Shown: positions 34,080-45,438, numbered from the stretch's first letter. The stretch is DNA of 64,000 nt from Humulus lupulus (GCF_963169125.1 NC_084793.1:136192297-136256296); one strand, 5' to 3'. Translations and numbers: made by a program. The notes: generated by a model from the sequence alone, not told the origin.

Positions 34080-35986
34080 TGTAACGACCCACTAATCTAG
34101 ACTACTTGGACCATTAACGAATCTATACATAAAACTTACATTTTTGCGGAAATACCATAATTATATTGAAAACTTATGGAAACAAAGGTTACTTTCATAA
34201 AATAAGTAGGATATGGGTACCCATTGTCTTTAAAACAAAAATAACTTAAAAACTAAAAAGATTTACATAGAAAATGCGGAAAATACATTTAAAACCATAA
34301 AAACATAAACATGACTACATCCTCGAATCGAATAACGCTCGGCTCCTTGACTCCATTCACCATCGATACACATCCTCTAAGCGTCACGAATCTTTCCGCC
34401 TCTAAAGCTTATTTCCTGCACATAAACAGAAAGGAATGAGCCTAATGCCCAGCAAGGAAAATCTAACACATAGTCATAAACATAAACATAATTTCATAAT
34501 AACGTAAAGACATATCATAACACATAATACACTTATTATAATGGCCATTATTACTTGGGGTCCCATAGACTAAACAAGCATATGCCCATGGGGTTAATGG
34601 GGTCCTACTAGCTAAGTAGGTCATATGCCCATAACCCATTTGGGGTCTTGTTAGTCATATGGGTCATATGCCCAAGCCTACAAACATACACATATACATA
34701 TCATAACACTTTTAATAACATAAAAACATATAGATAACATAAGCACATAACATATTAATTCTAGCCTATTTTCCTTACCAAAGTTACCGGGATATAATGG
34801 ACTGAGTTGGGACTTTTGGAACACTCCTAAAACCATAATGAACAAGAGTGAGTTGAAAGAAGGAAAGAGATGAAATGAAAGAGAATAGGAAGACTAAACC
34901 ATTAAAAGAAAATATGCTTACCACAACTTAAGTGCTTAAGAACTTGGATTCCCTAACCAAAATAAGAATGAGGTTAGGAAATTGAGTAGAAGACTAAGAG
35001 AAAGGAAACATAATACAGAAAAGAACTAGAGTTTTGGTTACCTCAAAGATTTGCAAGATCAATCTAACCTCCACCGAAATACTATAGAACTCACTTCCCA
35101 AAGTGTTTGATAAGCTTATGATGTTTAAGCTTATAGTTTTCCCAAACCAGGTGTTTACACTCTCACACTCACTTAACACTAGCAGCTTCTGAACTTAGAG
35201 CAAAAGGTGAATAATGGCTGGGTACTAGGTCCTATTTATAGAGTTTGGGAATGAAAATATCTTGATTTTACTTGAATAAAAATAATGGCTTTTTAGGTGA
35301 AAATCATTTGAATAATCGTTCAGCAGAGGCTGAAGACTCGTTCACAAGATGCTGGACTGTTGAAGGAGTTTGAATGGCTGAAAGGAAGTGAATTCAAAAG
35401 AGTTTGAATCCATGCTGAAGGAGGCGATATATCGCCCCCTGTAGGCGATATATCGCCTGGGCCAGTATGCCCGAGGCGACCGTGCATCGTTTCGTGTTTT
35501 CCGTATCTACGTGCTGCGACATATCGCCCCCTATAGCTGCGATATATCGGCACACGCTGAATATTTAAACACGAAATTACACATTTTTAGCTAAGTTTGA
35601 ATGGAGTAAACAGCCTTGACTAAGCCCTCAACGTACTCAAAGCTGCTGACTGACCCTATAGCATTCAAACTTTACTCCTTATTATATTTAATCCTCAAAA
35701 ATCTTAATCCTTAATTACCATTCAAAACATGTGCTTAAAATCCTATTGGTTGATGTCTAAACCTTATAATATAATAATATAATCCTTAATATCAGTCACA
35801 TTAATCAAACCTTAGGTTAACTTAATATTCTTAAACTATAGATTAAACTTAGAAAATCTATAAGTACTACTATGAGTGTCCAAATAACTCCCGGTCTGAA
35901 CCAAAAATCCAAAGTAACAAAGATAATGCTATAAATACTATCATACTACTATCTATCTTAGCTAAGTAAAGTTCTTGGACTCTACA
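34080..35986 (-). mobile_element. 3' LTR of element C
   Basis: TGTAACGACCC to GGACTCTACA on the plus strand. It contains palindromic GGCGATATATCGCC blocks at about 35425-35552. Open frames inside it (34994-35179 and 35320-35553) repeat in the other LTR and are not genes. It differs from the other LTR near 34577 (G versus T) and 35349 (C versus T). Confidence 0.92.
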
Positions 35987-35999
35987 ATTCTCCCCTACT
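35987..35999 (-). promoter_or_regulatory. Polypurine tract of element C
   Basis: The minus strand reads AGTAGGGGAGAAT directly against the 3' LTR. It is preceded by 'ggtaa'-like text and 'tttcgaggacgaaatt', as in element B. Confidence 0.7.
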
Positions 36000-36024
36000 A
36001 AAAAGAATTTCGTCCTCGAAATTT

Positions 36025-37482
36025 ACTTATCACATAACTCCGGATACCGGCCTTGCATGTCCTCCTCCAACTCCCACATTGCCTCGCATTCAGAACTATT
36101 GCTCCATAGGACTTTGACTATAGGAAAGCTCTTAGACCGTAACTACTTCATCCATCTATCTAGGATGCTAATCGGTCGTTCCTCGTAACTTAAGTCTTTC
36201 TGGAGCGCTATCGTATCGTACTTGAGGACGTGAGATGGGTCTGACACATATTTGCGTAACATCGAGATGTGGAAGACGTTGTGACTATCGGCTAATGCTG
36301 GCGGTAGGGCTAGTCTATACGCAACTGTTCCCATTTTGTCCAATATCTAAAAGGACCTAAGAATCGGGGACTAAGCTTGCCTTTCTTTCCGAACCGCTTG
36401 ACACTTTTCATAGGAGATATCTTGATCTCCAACTTGGAATTCCACATCACGTCGCTTGGTATCCGCATATCTTTTCTGACGGCTTTGAGCAGCCAGCATA
36501 CGCTGTCTAATAAGCGTTACTGCTTCTTGAGCTTGTCTAACAGCTTCGGGCCTTAGAAGCTGCCTTTCTCCTACCTCGTCCTAGTGCAACGGTGATCGGT
36601 ACCTTTGTCCATATAGCAACTCATAAGATGCCATTCCGATCGTTGACTGGTAGCTGTTGTTGTACGAGAACTCGATCAGCGGTAAGTACTTGTTCCACGA
36701 TCCTCCGAAATCAAGTATACACGTGCGTAGCATACCTCTAAGATCTGAATCGTATGCTTAAACTGCCCATCTGTCTGAGGATGGAAAGTTGTACTAAGGC
36801 TTAACTTAGTACCCATATCTATCTGTAAGTTTCTCCAAAATTTTGACGTAAATACTGATCCTCTATCTGACATTATCGTCTTGGGGATTCCATGCAATCG
36901 TACAATCTCTTGGATGTAGATGTCTGCATATTGGTCTGCCGTGCATGAAGTTTTAACAGGCAGGAAATGAGCCTACTTGGTTAGTCTATTTATTACTATC
37001 CAAGCGGAATCATGCTGCTTATTCGTCTTTGGCAGATCCGTCACGAAGTTCATGGCTATATCGTCCCACTTCCATTCTGGTATGCTAAGCGGTTGCAATA
37101 AACCTGCAGGCCGCTGATGCTTTGCTTTCACTTGCTGGCATACCAGACACTTAGATACATACTCAGCTATGTCCTTCTTCATCCCTGGCCACCAATAGAC
37201 TGCCTTGATGTCATAAGTCATCTTGGTAGACCCTGGATGAACTGAGTACGGGGCATTATGCGCTTCTTCTAGGATTGTCTTCTTAATACTCTGATTGTCT
37301 GGCACGCATACCCGATCCTTATATCTCAATAAACCTTGGCTAGATATTGAGAAATCTGTATTCTTGCCTTCTCTTACTGCTTCCATATGTGGTGCTAGCG
37401 ATTCCTCATGTCTCTGTCCAATCCGTATGTCCTCTAGCAGATTTGATTGGATAGACAAGTTAGCTAGCTTGCCTACAACCAC
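36025..37482 (-). pseudogene. Integrase and chromodomain-like tail of element C
   Basis: The zinc-binding part is intact (HNAPYSVHPGSTKM, YVSKCLVCQQVKAKH). The core begins MNFVTDLPKT, where the first catalytic Asp of the family's MDF motif is Asn. WIVINRLTK also has Asn where Asp is usual. VFTSKFWRNLQ follows IMSDRGS (36850-36880), then [14 protein letters not shown], where the Glu of the family's SERT motif is altered. The tail is VAYRLALPPALADSHNVFHI, ILDR, a stop, then FPIVKVLW and ELEEDMQGRYPELC. Several stops split the frame. Confidence 0.85.
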
Positions 37483-37564
37483 TTCTATTCTGGCACTGAT
37501 AAGCTCCTGCTGAAGCGGCTTTTCTATTCCGGAAAAGACTGCTAAGTTCCCATAGCTTTTCCTA

Positions 37565-37894
37565 CTAAGCGCGTCGGCAACTACGTTCGCCTTCCCTGGG
37601 TGGTATAGGATTTCGTAGTTGTAATCCTTGACTAATTATATCCACCTGCGCTGCCTTATGTTGAGCTCCTTCTGTGTAAAGAAGTATTTTAAACTCTTGT
37701 GGTCCGTATAAATCTCGCACCGTTCTCCGTAAAGATAATGGTGCCAGATTTGCATCGACCACCGCTGCCAACTCCATATCGTGAGTTGGGTAGCGTTGTT
37801 CATACTCCTTCAACTGTCGTGAGGCGTAGGCTATCACTTTGTCGTTTTTTTTTGCGTCAACACGCTTCCCAATCCTAGCTTTGATGCATCGCAT
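37565..37894 (-). pseudogene. RNase H remnant of element C
   Basis: Reads [20 protein letters not shown] and DMELAAVV, then loses frame. RNase H text resumes in other frames around 37600-37740 (the '[17 protein letters not shown]' and 'ADALSRK' equivalents are visible on the minus strand). The upstream DAS motif region is replaced by [12 protein letters not shown]. It cannot encode an active enzyme. Confidence 0.7.
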
Positions 37895-38279
37895 TAGACA
37901 ACGAACTTATCGTTGGGTGTCTGTACACTAAGTACTAGTGTTGAGCAAGGCTTATCTTTAAGCAACTGGAAGCTTTCTTCACACTTATCGTTCCAGTTAA
38001 ACTTTTGTTGCTTCCGGGTCAGGTTGGTGTGTGGAGTGACTATCTTAGAAAAGCCCTCTACAACTCTCTATGGTAACCTGCTAGCCCTAAGAAGCTTCTT
38101 ACTTCTGACGCGTTCTTTGGCCTAGGCCAATCCTTCACGGCCTCTACCTTCGATGGATCTACTGCAACTCCGTCTTTCGATATGATGTGCCCGAGGAACG
38201 CCACTTGTGAGAGTCAAAACTCGCATTTCTTTGAACTTGGCGCAAAGTTGATGCTCGTTCGATCGCGTCAAAATCATCC

Positions 38280-39379
38280 TCAATGTTCCTCGTGCTCTAC
38301 TTCATCCTTGGAGTATACTAAGATATTGTTGATGAACACAACGACGAATTTATCCAAATAGTCTTTGAAGACCCTATTCATTAAGTCCATAAACGCGGCT
38401 GGTGCGTTAGTAAGACCCAAAGACATAACCAAGAACTCGTAACGTCCATAACGAGTCCTAAAGGTTGTCTTAGGAATATCTTCTCCCTTTACCTTGAGCT
38501 GATGATACCCGGACCGTAAATTGAATACAGTCGCGCCTCGGAGTTGATCAAACAAATCATCAATCCGAAGTAGCGGGTATTTGTTCACTTTATTCAGCTC
38601 ACGGTAGTCTATGCACATGCGCATACTTCCGTCCTTCTTCTTCACGAATAGTACCGGAGCTCCCCATGGTGAATGGCTTGGCCTAATGAAACCCAAGTCT
38701 AGGAGTTCTTATAGCTGTGTCTTAACTCCTTGAGTTCCGTAGGTGCCATCCGGTATGGTGCCTTAGAGATAGGCTCGGTGCCGGGTACTAATTCTATCGT
38801 GAAGTCTATTTCTCGATTTGGCGGCAATCCTGGCAAGTCATCGGGGAAAACTTCTGGAAATTCTTGTATAACCCGAACATCTCCAACTTTGAGTGATGTC
38901 TCCTTCTCCACATTCGTGATGCTGGCTAAGAATGCTTGGCATCCTTTCTCCATCATTCTCTGAGCTTTGAGAGATGACACTAACGGTGTGCGTAGTCCTG
39001 AAGCTTGTCCCATGAAGCATCGTCTCTGGCCGTCAGGAGTCTCGAACATCACCTTCTTGCGTTTGCTGTCGATCGTTGCGCCATGCCGTGCTAGCCAATC
39101 CATGCTTAGTATTACGTCGAAGTCCTTGATTACTAGCTCTATCAGATCTCCTTCTAGTCCTATGTCCTCAATCTTGATCGGTAAGCCTCGTACTATTCGT
39201 GATGATAGAACTACTCTGCCCGAAGGCAACTCGGTTACAAACCTAGTTCTAAATCTTTCACTAGGTTTGTCTAGTTTTTCTATCATTCCTAACGAGATAT
39301 ACGAGTATACTGCTACCAATCTAGCGATACATATACTATTGAGGATATGATCTGACCTATAAATGCTTGTTACTAGCAT
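38280..39379 (-). pseudogene. Protease remnant and reverse transcriptase of element C
   Basis: 39379-38699: the protease flank (LIELVIKDFDVILSMDWLAR, VIQEFPEVFPDDLPGLPPNR) without a recognisable DSG site. 38696-38280: RT with [20 protein letters not shown], where three residues of the usual sequence are missing. [12 protein letters not shown] lacks the catalytic Asp of motif A, and [12 protein letters not shown] has both Asp of the FIDD box as Asn. All three catalytic residues are therefore gone. At the FINN box the codons are AAC AAT, as expected from CpG-to-CpA change in GAC GAT. Confidence 0.88.
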
Positions 39380-39426
39380 GGGTTCCTCCTTGGGTCAATG
39401 CAAAGACTTTGGTCTGGAACCATCGT

Positions 39427-40217
39427 TTAATCCCTCTTAGCATTCCTCTGAATCCTTTTTGTTGTAGTTCCCAGGTCTGCTAGCTTAACCCCTAATTCCA
39501 TCTTTGGTCTAAGTCCTCTGACGAACTTGGTCAACCTCGTAAAGTCGGTTGGGACCAACTCTGGTGCAAACTTGACTAATCTGTTGAACTGACGAGCATA
39601 TTCTTCTATCATTAGTGATGACTGCCGAGGAGTAATACTTCTTGTGGAACGGCTCCACAAATCTTGTCCATATCATGGTGGTGACATCGTTAGTCTGCTG
39701 AACTAAGTCCCACCATATTCTGGCATCCTTCCTGAGTAATGACGAGACGCAGGATATGCGGTCTGCATTACTGAAATTCATGTGCGTAAGAATTGGCTTC
39801 ACATCCTTAGCCACTCTTCTGCCTCAAAGGGGTCTATAGTCCCTTTAAAGTTTGGAGCGTGCTGCTTGCGGAACCTCTCATATACTGACTCCATATTCGG
39901 TACTGGATGTGGCGCGTAGTTCGTCACTGGGCATCCCCCATATGGACCAACTTGTTGGGGTGCTAGGGCCATTTGTTGTAGCTGCGGTTGCGGCGGAGGC
40001 TGAGGCTGAGTCTGCGCCTGTTGACGTTGTTGCTGCAAGAGTTCCTCGACTTGTTGTCGCCGTCTAGCGATTTCCGCGGTGTTGTCAGCTGACGGTGTCG
40101 GCGCGTTGCGGCTAGTAGTAGTACGCACTCCTCTTCTGCGAACTGGAGGGCATCATTGATCGTTGGAACAACGTTGGAGGCGTTTCCGTTGGTGCGTGCA
40201 GATCTTCGGAGCGACAT
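39427..40217 (-). pseudogene. gag of element C
   Basis: From ATG 40217: MSLRRSARTNGNASNVVPTI. It shifts frame to AEIARRRQQVEELLQQQRQQ and a Gln/Pro-rich stretch, then VYERFRKQHAPNFKGTIDPF, a stop, LLRKDARIWWDLVQQTNDV, another shift, and YARQFNRLVKFAPELVPTDF. It ends at 39427 with no zinc knuckle. At least four frame breaks. The particle protein must be supplied from elsewhere if the element moves. Confidence 0.8.
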
Positions 40218-40745
40218 CTTCACCAAAAGTTCTAACAGTCGAGAACTTGTTAGAACTTACCCTAATAGGCTCTAAGGCAAAAACTTATTCTAAAACAAAC
40301 ATATCTCGGACCTATTTATTATGACTTCTTATGAAAAATTATATAGGTCTTTATTTATTATTAGAGTGGGTTTCTATACTTAGAAAAATAAGTCATCTTT
40401 ATTTTCTAAGTGTGTTTCTAATCATCCTATATGACTTAATTCTCAGGCTCGAAACTTATCTTTGTTCCAAAGTTAACCATATTGAGGGAGGGCTGGGATC
40501 AGTAAAATCGTTCCCACTACTAAGGCCCCCTAACTCTCAATAAAGAAACTTGGTTCATTGATTTGTATCCACCCTCACTGAACTTTAGTCATTATTTATT
40601 TTATTTATTACTTATTATGATTGCGAAAATAGAATCAAACTCATACATGATGAAAAACATGAAATTAATTTGGAAAAATAATTTTCACTTATTACAATCA
40701 TAAAACAAAGAAATAAACAAAACAAACAATGAAAAACTAGCTATT

Positions 40746-41213
40746 CTAAAAATCGGGATCTTCTACATCCGATCCTTCATCTAGCATATCATTATCTATC
40801 TCCTTATAATCATCATTGTCTTGAGCCTCAAAATTTCCTCGGGGAAGATTCAAGAAGATCCTATGTTGTTGCTCATTAGTGAATTGAAACTCTAAATCAT
40901 AGGTGAACTTAAGTATGAGAGAATAATATCTTAGGGCTGCTTGTAAGTCATCATCATTATTTATATTCTCCCATATTTCTTCTAAAGTTAAAATTGCTGA
41001 AGGAAAATTTTTTAAAAGCCTAATTACTAGGACATATTGTTCTGCAGCTCTCATCATAATTTGCCTAGATTCTTGAAGGTGACCTATCTCTTTGTGGAAC
41101 AAAATCAATCTTTGAGTGATCTTTTCTAGTGCTCCTACAGTGTTTCTTGGCTCCCTTATTCTTTTTAAAGCCTTAATGGCTCGGATATCCTCATTGCTTA
41201 AAGCTCCGTTCAT
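40746..41213 (-). CDS. Intact 155-aa open frame in the leader of element C, unknown function
   Basis: It starts with ATG at 41213 and ends with TAG at 40746-40748. It lies about 150 bases after the primer site and 530 bases before gag, in the same direction as the element. The protein begins MNGALSNEDIRAIKALKRIR, is rich in Leu, Ile, Lys and Glu with helix-forming spacing through residues 10-125, and ends in an acidic tail (residues about 135-155, many Asp and Glu). No signal peptide, membrane segment or zinc motif is visible. Tekay elements normally have no gene here. It is unbroken while every other frame of the element is wrecked. It could be a captured host sequence or an accessory protein. 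I do not recognise it. Confidence 0.55.
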   Translation of the reverse strand: MNGALSNEDIRAIKALKRIREPRNTVGALEKITQRLILFHKEIGHLQESRQIMMRAAEQYVLVIRLLKNFPSAILTLEEIWENINNDDDLQAALRYYSLILKFTYDLEFQFTNEQQHRIFLNLPRGNFEAQDNDDYKEIDNDMLDEGSDVEDPDF

Positions 41214-41360
41214 TCTTAACTGAAAACATAAACACTAAAAGTGTTAGCTATACACATAGACAAAGTAACTTGTAACTTGTAACTTAAACACTTACTTGGC
41301 GGTCCGATTCGGAGCTTTGAGCATGTGTATCGAGGAGAACTTCATGCGAAGGAACCGTTG

Positions 41361-41372
41361 CTCTGATACCAA
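41361..41372 (-). promoter_or_regulatory. Primer binding site of element C
   Basis: On the minus strand TTGGTATCAGAG lies one base from the end of the 5' LTR, the exact initiator tRNA-Met type. It is intact, so the element keeps this cis signal. Confidence 0.88.
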
Positions 41373-41373
41373 C

Positions 41374-43280
41374 TGTAACGACCCACTAATCTAGACTACT
41401 TGGACCATTAACGAATCTATACATAAAACTTACATTTTTGCGGAAATACCATAATTATATTGAAAACTTATGGAAACAAAGGTTACTTTCATAAAATAAG
41501 TAGGATATGGGTACCCATTGTCTTTAAAACAAAAATAACTTAAAAACTAAAAAGATTTACATAGAAAATGCGGAAAATACATTTAAAACCATAAAAACAT
41601 AAACATGACTACATCCTCGAATCGAATAACGCTCGGCTCCTTGACTCCATTCACCATCGATACACATCCTCTAAGCGTCACGAATCTTTCCGCCTCTAAA
41701 GCTTATTTCCTGCACATAAACAGAAAGGAATGAGCCTAATGCCCAGCAAGGAAAATCTAACACATAGTCATAAACATAAACATAATTTCATAATAACGTA
41801 AAGACATATCATAACACATAATACACTTATTATAATGGCCATTATTACTTGGGGTCCCATAGACTAAACAAGCATATTCCCATGGGGTTAATGGGGTCCT
41901 ACTAGCTAAGTAGGTCATATGCCCATAACCCATTTGGGGTCTTGTTAGTCATATGGGTCATATGCCCAAGCCTACAAACATACACATATACATATCATAA
42001 CACTTTTAATAACATAAAAACATATAGATAACATAAGCACATAACATATTAATTCTAGCCTATTTTCCTTACCAAAGTTACCGGGATATAATGGACTGAG
42101 TTGGGACTTTTGGAACACTCCTAAAACCATAATGAACAAGAGTGAGTTGAAAGAAGGAAAGAGATGAAATGAAAGAGAATAGGAAGACTAAACCATTAAA
42201 AGAAAATATGCTTACCACAACTTAAGTGCTTAAGAACTTGGATTCCCTAACCAAAATAAGAATGAGGTTAGGAAATTGAGTAGAAGACTAAGAGAAAGGA
42301 AACATAATACAGAAAAGAACTAGAGTTTTGGTTACCTCAAAGATTTGCAAGATCAATCTAACCTCCACCGAAATACTATAGAACTCACTTCCCAAAGTGT
42401 TTGATAAGCTTATGATGTTTAAGCTTATAGTTTTCCCAAACCAGGTGTTTACACTCTCACACTCACTTAACACTAGCAGCTTCTGAACTTAGAGCAAAAG
42501 GTGAATAATGGCTGGGTACTAGGTCCTATTTATAGAGTTTGGGAATGAAAATATCTTGATTTTACTTGAATAAAAATAATGGCTTTTTAGGTGAAAATCA
42601 TTTGAATAATCGTTCAGCAGAGGCTGAAGACTCGTTCACAAGATGTTGGACTGTTGAAGGAGTTTGAATGGCTGAAAGGAAGTGAATTCAAAAGAGTTTG
42701 AATCCATGCTGAAGGAGGCGATATATCGCCCCCTGTAGGCGATATATCGCCTGGGCCAGTATGCCCGAGGCGACCGTGCATCGTTTCGTGTTTTCCGTAT
42801 CTACGTGCTGCGACATATCGCCCCCTATAGCTGCGATATATCGGCACACGCTGAATATTTAAACACGAAATTACACATTTTTAGCTAAGTTTGAATGGAG
42901 TAAACAGCCTTGACTAAGCCCTCAACGTACTCAAAGCTGCTGACTGACCCTATAGCATTCAAACTTTACTCCTTATTATATTTAATCCTCAAAAATCTTA
43001 ATCCTTAATTACCATTCAAAACATGTGCTTAAAATCCTATTGGTTGATGTCTAAACCTTATAATATAATAATATAATCCTTAATATCAGTCACATTAATC
43101 AAACCTTAGGTTAACTTAATATTCTTAAACTATAGATTAAACTTAGAAAATCTATAAGTACTACTATGAGTGTCCAAATAACTCCCGGTCTGAACCAAAA
43201 ATCCAAAGTAACAAAGATAATGCTATAAATACTATCATACTACTATCTATCTTAGCTAAGTAAAGTTCTTGGACTCTACA
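41374..43280 (-). mobile_element. 5' LTR of element C
   Basis: 1907 bp, the same length as the 3' copy and nearly identical to it. It is followed by the duplication TTACC. The palindromic GGCGATATATCGCC blocks are at about 42718-42846. Confidence 0.92.
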
Positions 43281-43285
43281 TTACC

Positions 43286-43354
43286 CCCATACCCCCCCCC
43301 CCCAACACGCTAATCAAGGTATTAAACCCTTTTTAGGAGTTTTGGGACGCTACA
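43286..43354 (-). mobile_element. Outer end of element A 5' LTR
   Basis: It begins with a poly-C run of about 14 and matches the end of A's other LTR ('acgctaatcaaggtattaaaccct' and 'aggagttttgggacgctaca'). It continues the LTR broken at 34079 by element C. Confidence 0.8.
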
Positions 43355-43359
43355 CCGAC

Positions 43360-44314
43360 CTATTAACGTCCTGGCTGTTAGTTTGATAACTATCCTCAAC
43401 AAAACTAACAGTTCGTTGTTGTTGTTGTTGATGTGCATAGTTTTGAGATGGATTGTCAACATGTTCCGTGATCCCTATAGCTCGAGACTTAGATAGGTGA
43501 CTTCCCTACTGTTTGTTGTGTCGCCTGTCTTGCCCCCTGGTTTGCTCTTACAGGGACTTCCCAATTATCCCTTTGTCCATGTCCAAGCCTAGGATTTCTA
43601 TCTCCATTGGCGCTCCTTGTGCTTCGAGCTGGCCTCTGACTACCCCTTCACCAACTTGAGTTCCTCTTGGAACATGTTGTGGAATGTCCCAAACTGGTGA
43701 TGGGTGCATAATTAGTGAAGTAGGATGTCAAATTAGCGATGTTTGACACCTCTCGCTATTTCGGGTCGGCCTTGTAGGCTTTGGGTTGTTGCTCTGAGCT
43801 GCCTGTGGAGAAACTCGGTTATTCCCAATGTCCGCATGGACCTCCCTTTCCTGGTTAGTATTGGCCCATGAGGGATTTCGAGATGAAACCCTCAGTTGGC
43901 TAACTCTAGGGTTTGTTGTAGCTCCTCCTGTCTGGGCCTGTCGAGCAACGGTATTACCTCAAGGTTGCTCCTTGTCCTCCTAGGGGGTGCTTGGGCTTCA
44001 ACAGTCATTCTTTCCATTTCCTCATTCAACCGAGTGGCCTCATCCAGCCTCTCTCCCAGTCGCTGATTTTGGTGCTCTACCATTGTGACGTGCCTCTTAG
44101 GATTATAATAATCCTTATAGGGTGGTCTTGAACTTTGTCCAGGATCTCGTGGTATTGTAAAAGCACTCCCTTCATCTAGAGTATAATTATCATTCACAGG
44201 TCGTTTATCTACCCTTCGAGGGTGCTCCTTAGCCTGTGGTGTAGTCTCTTTAGAGATTCTGGGTAGTGGTCGTCCACTCCCAGATCCAGGGATATTTTTA
44301 GTGGGTGCGACCAT
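43360..44314 (-). pseudogene. Tat1 gag N-terminus
   Basis: From ATG 44314 (minus) a 140-codon frame reads MVAPTKNIPGSGSGRPLPRI, PRDPGQSSRPPYKDYYNPKR, then a coiled-coil-like stretch QNQRLGERLDEATRLNEEME, ending at a stop at 43892. Below that the gag spacer is degraded to 43360, where element A begins. The N-terminal disordered plus coiled-coil layout is usual for Tat gag. The start lies about 55 bases after the primer site. Confidence 0.65.
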
Positions 44315-44367
44315 TGATATAATGAACGAAAATTTGTGTGGGAGGTTTATATGAATCGAATAATGCT

Positions 44368-44385
44368 CTCAATAAAAGCACCAAA
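44368..44385 (-). promoter_or_regulatory. Primer binding site of Tat1
   Basis: The minus strand reads TTTGGTGCTTTTATTGAG a few bases after the LTR end. Tat2 has nearly the same text at 56551-56568. The tRNA used was not identified. Confidence 0.5.
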
Positions 44386-44527
44386 CTATTGATGTAGTTT
44401 TTCGTCAACTAAAATAAAAGAACGATTAAGCAAAAGAAATAATTCAAATAAATGAAAAGAAAAACCAGGATTTTTATGTGGTTAAGTAGTTAAATCCACA
44501 TAGTCCACTAATCACTTTTATTAATAT

Positions 44528-45438
44528 TGTTGTCCATGTTTTGATCATCCGACACGTGGCAATTGAGAGTAATTAGCGACAGGACATGGAGTCCACGGGA
44601 TGCGAGTTCATTGATGTAGTCCATTCTGGCCGAATCTAGGAGGTCTCCACGTGAAGCTATGTACCGAGGTCTTCTCTCAAATGAGGATGCCTTCCAAGGA
44701 GACCATGTTTCAGGCCAGTCTCCGAAGTATGAATACCCACAAGTGAGGCCACGACCCGAGTTATTGGCCTCGGGGAGAGGATGTCTCCAAGTGAGGTCAC
44801 GCCCCGAGGGCCCCTTCTCACTTGGCCATTCTCCAAGTCCTCAACTCCGGTCCTCGAGCCTAGGAGTAATCCCATGTGTCAATCACTGCAGGTGTGGGCC
44901 TCGAAAGGATAATCTGACAACTTTTGGTGATCATCAATTAGTGGTGTCGAGTTTGTACACTCGACAATCAATATTTCCCACAACGCTGCTTGACATGGGA
45001 AAATGTGCGCTGTGCCCTGGCAATAACAGATATGTTCCCCATAAAGGTGGCGTGTGAATTTCTGCAATGGGCCCAGTAGAATCCGCGTGGGCCATAGTCA
45101 ATATTGTAACACAACCCTTTGTGTATTAACTTAACATTAATACCCTAATATTCATGATAGATGATTAACATTAATGACTTGACCTCTATAAATAGGGCTA
45201 GGGTATCTCCTTGTAAATGGTTCGGTCTTTTAGAGAGAGAAACTCTGTACTCAGTGCAATATATACACTTCCTGAGAATCACCATTGAAGTTTGATATCA
45301 CAAGCTTCAAGCTCACTAAATAATAGAGACTCATGGACTAAGGTTATTTTATAACCTGAACCATGTAAAACCTTGTGTTTTTCCTTGTTTATCCTTTAAT
45401 CTCTTAGATTAAGTTGGCGGCGAAAAAGGCAGTCAACA
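44528..45438 (+). mobile_element. Solo LTR of a Tat-type element
   Basis: TGTTGTCCATG to GGCAGTCAACA, 911 bp, with a perfect 5-bp duplication AATAT (44523-44527 and 45439-45443). It aligns along its length with Tat2's LTR (55684-56546), sharing ATCCGACACGTGGCAA-type text, a TATAAATAG box near 45187, a TTAGAGAGAGAAA strip and a CTGAGAAT strip. The TATA and the transcript start lie on the plus strand. Confidence 0.85.

Larger units (their letters stand above)
34080..43280 (-). mobile_element. Element C: young, non-autonomous Tekay chromovirus
   Basis: Two 1907-bp LTRs (34080-35986 and 41374-43280) have a constant offset of 7294 bases. By eye I find only two mismatches between them and no indel. 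A perfect 5-bp duplication TTACC flanks it (34075-34079 and 43281-43285). Reading on the minus strand, the order is primer site, an extra 155-codon frame, gag, protease, RT, RNase H, integrase, chromodomain-like tail and polypurine tract. All enzyme genes are broken although the LTRs look new. Confidence 0.92.
15483..43354 (-). mobile_element. Element A: Tekay-type Ty3/gypsy element, twice interrupted
   Basis: On the minus strand this has a 3' LTR at 15483-17052, a polypurine tract just right of 17053, integrase, RNase H and RT (17053-19476), RT and protease continued at 31745-32517, then a joint into the 5' LTR (32518-34079 plus 43286-43354). Gag and the primer site are deleted. The outer flanks are CTAAC (15478-15482) and CCGAC (43355-43359), a decayed 5-bp duplication (3 of 5). 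Elements B and C sit inside it. It is disabled by stops and deletions. Confidence 0.75.

Noticed and set aside
36000..40250. G-to-A changes in element C explained by an APOBEC-type editor
   Set aside because: Plants are not known to have such antiviral editors, and the clearest case fits CpG deamination; methylation decay is simpler.
40746..41213. The leader frame of element C as the misread N-terminus of gag
   Set aside because: Gag has its own start at 40217 with the usual basic N-terminus, and stops separate the two. The frame is kept as a separate finding.
43290..43303. Poly-C run as a regulatory or G-quadruplex feature
   Set aside because: It is a simple run next to the insertion site of element C in an old LTR, and no repeat of G-tracts is present.
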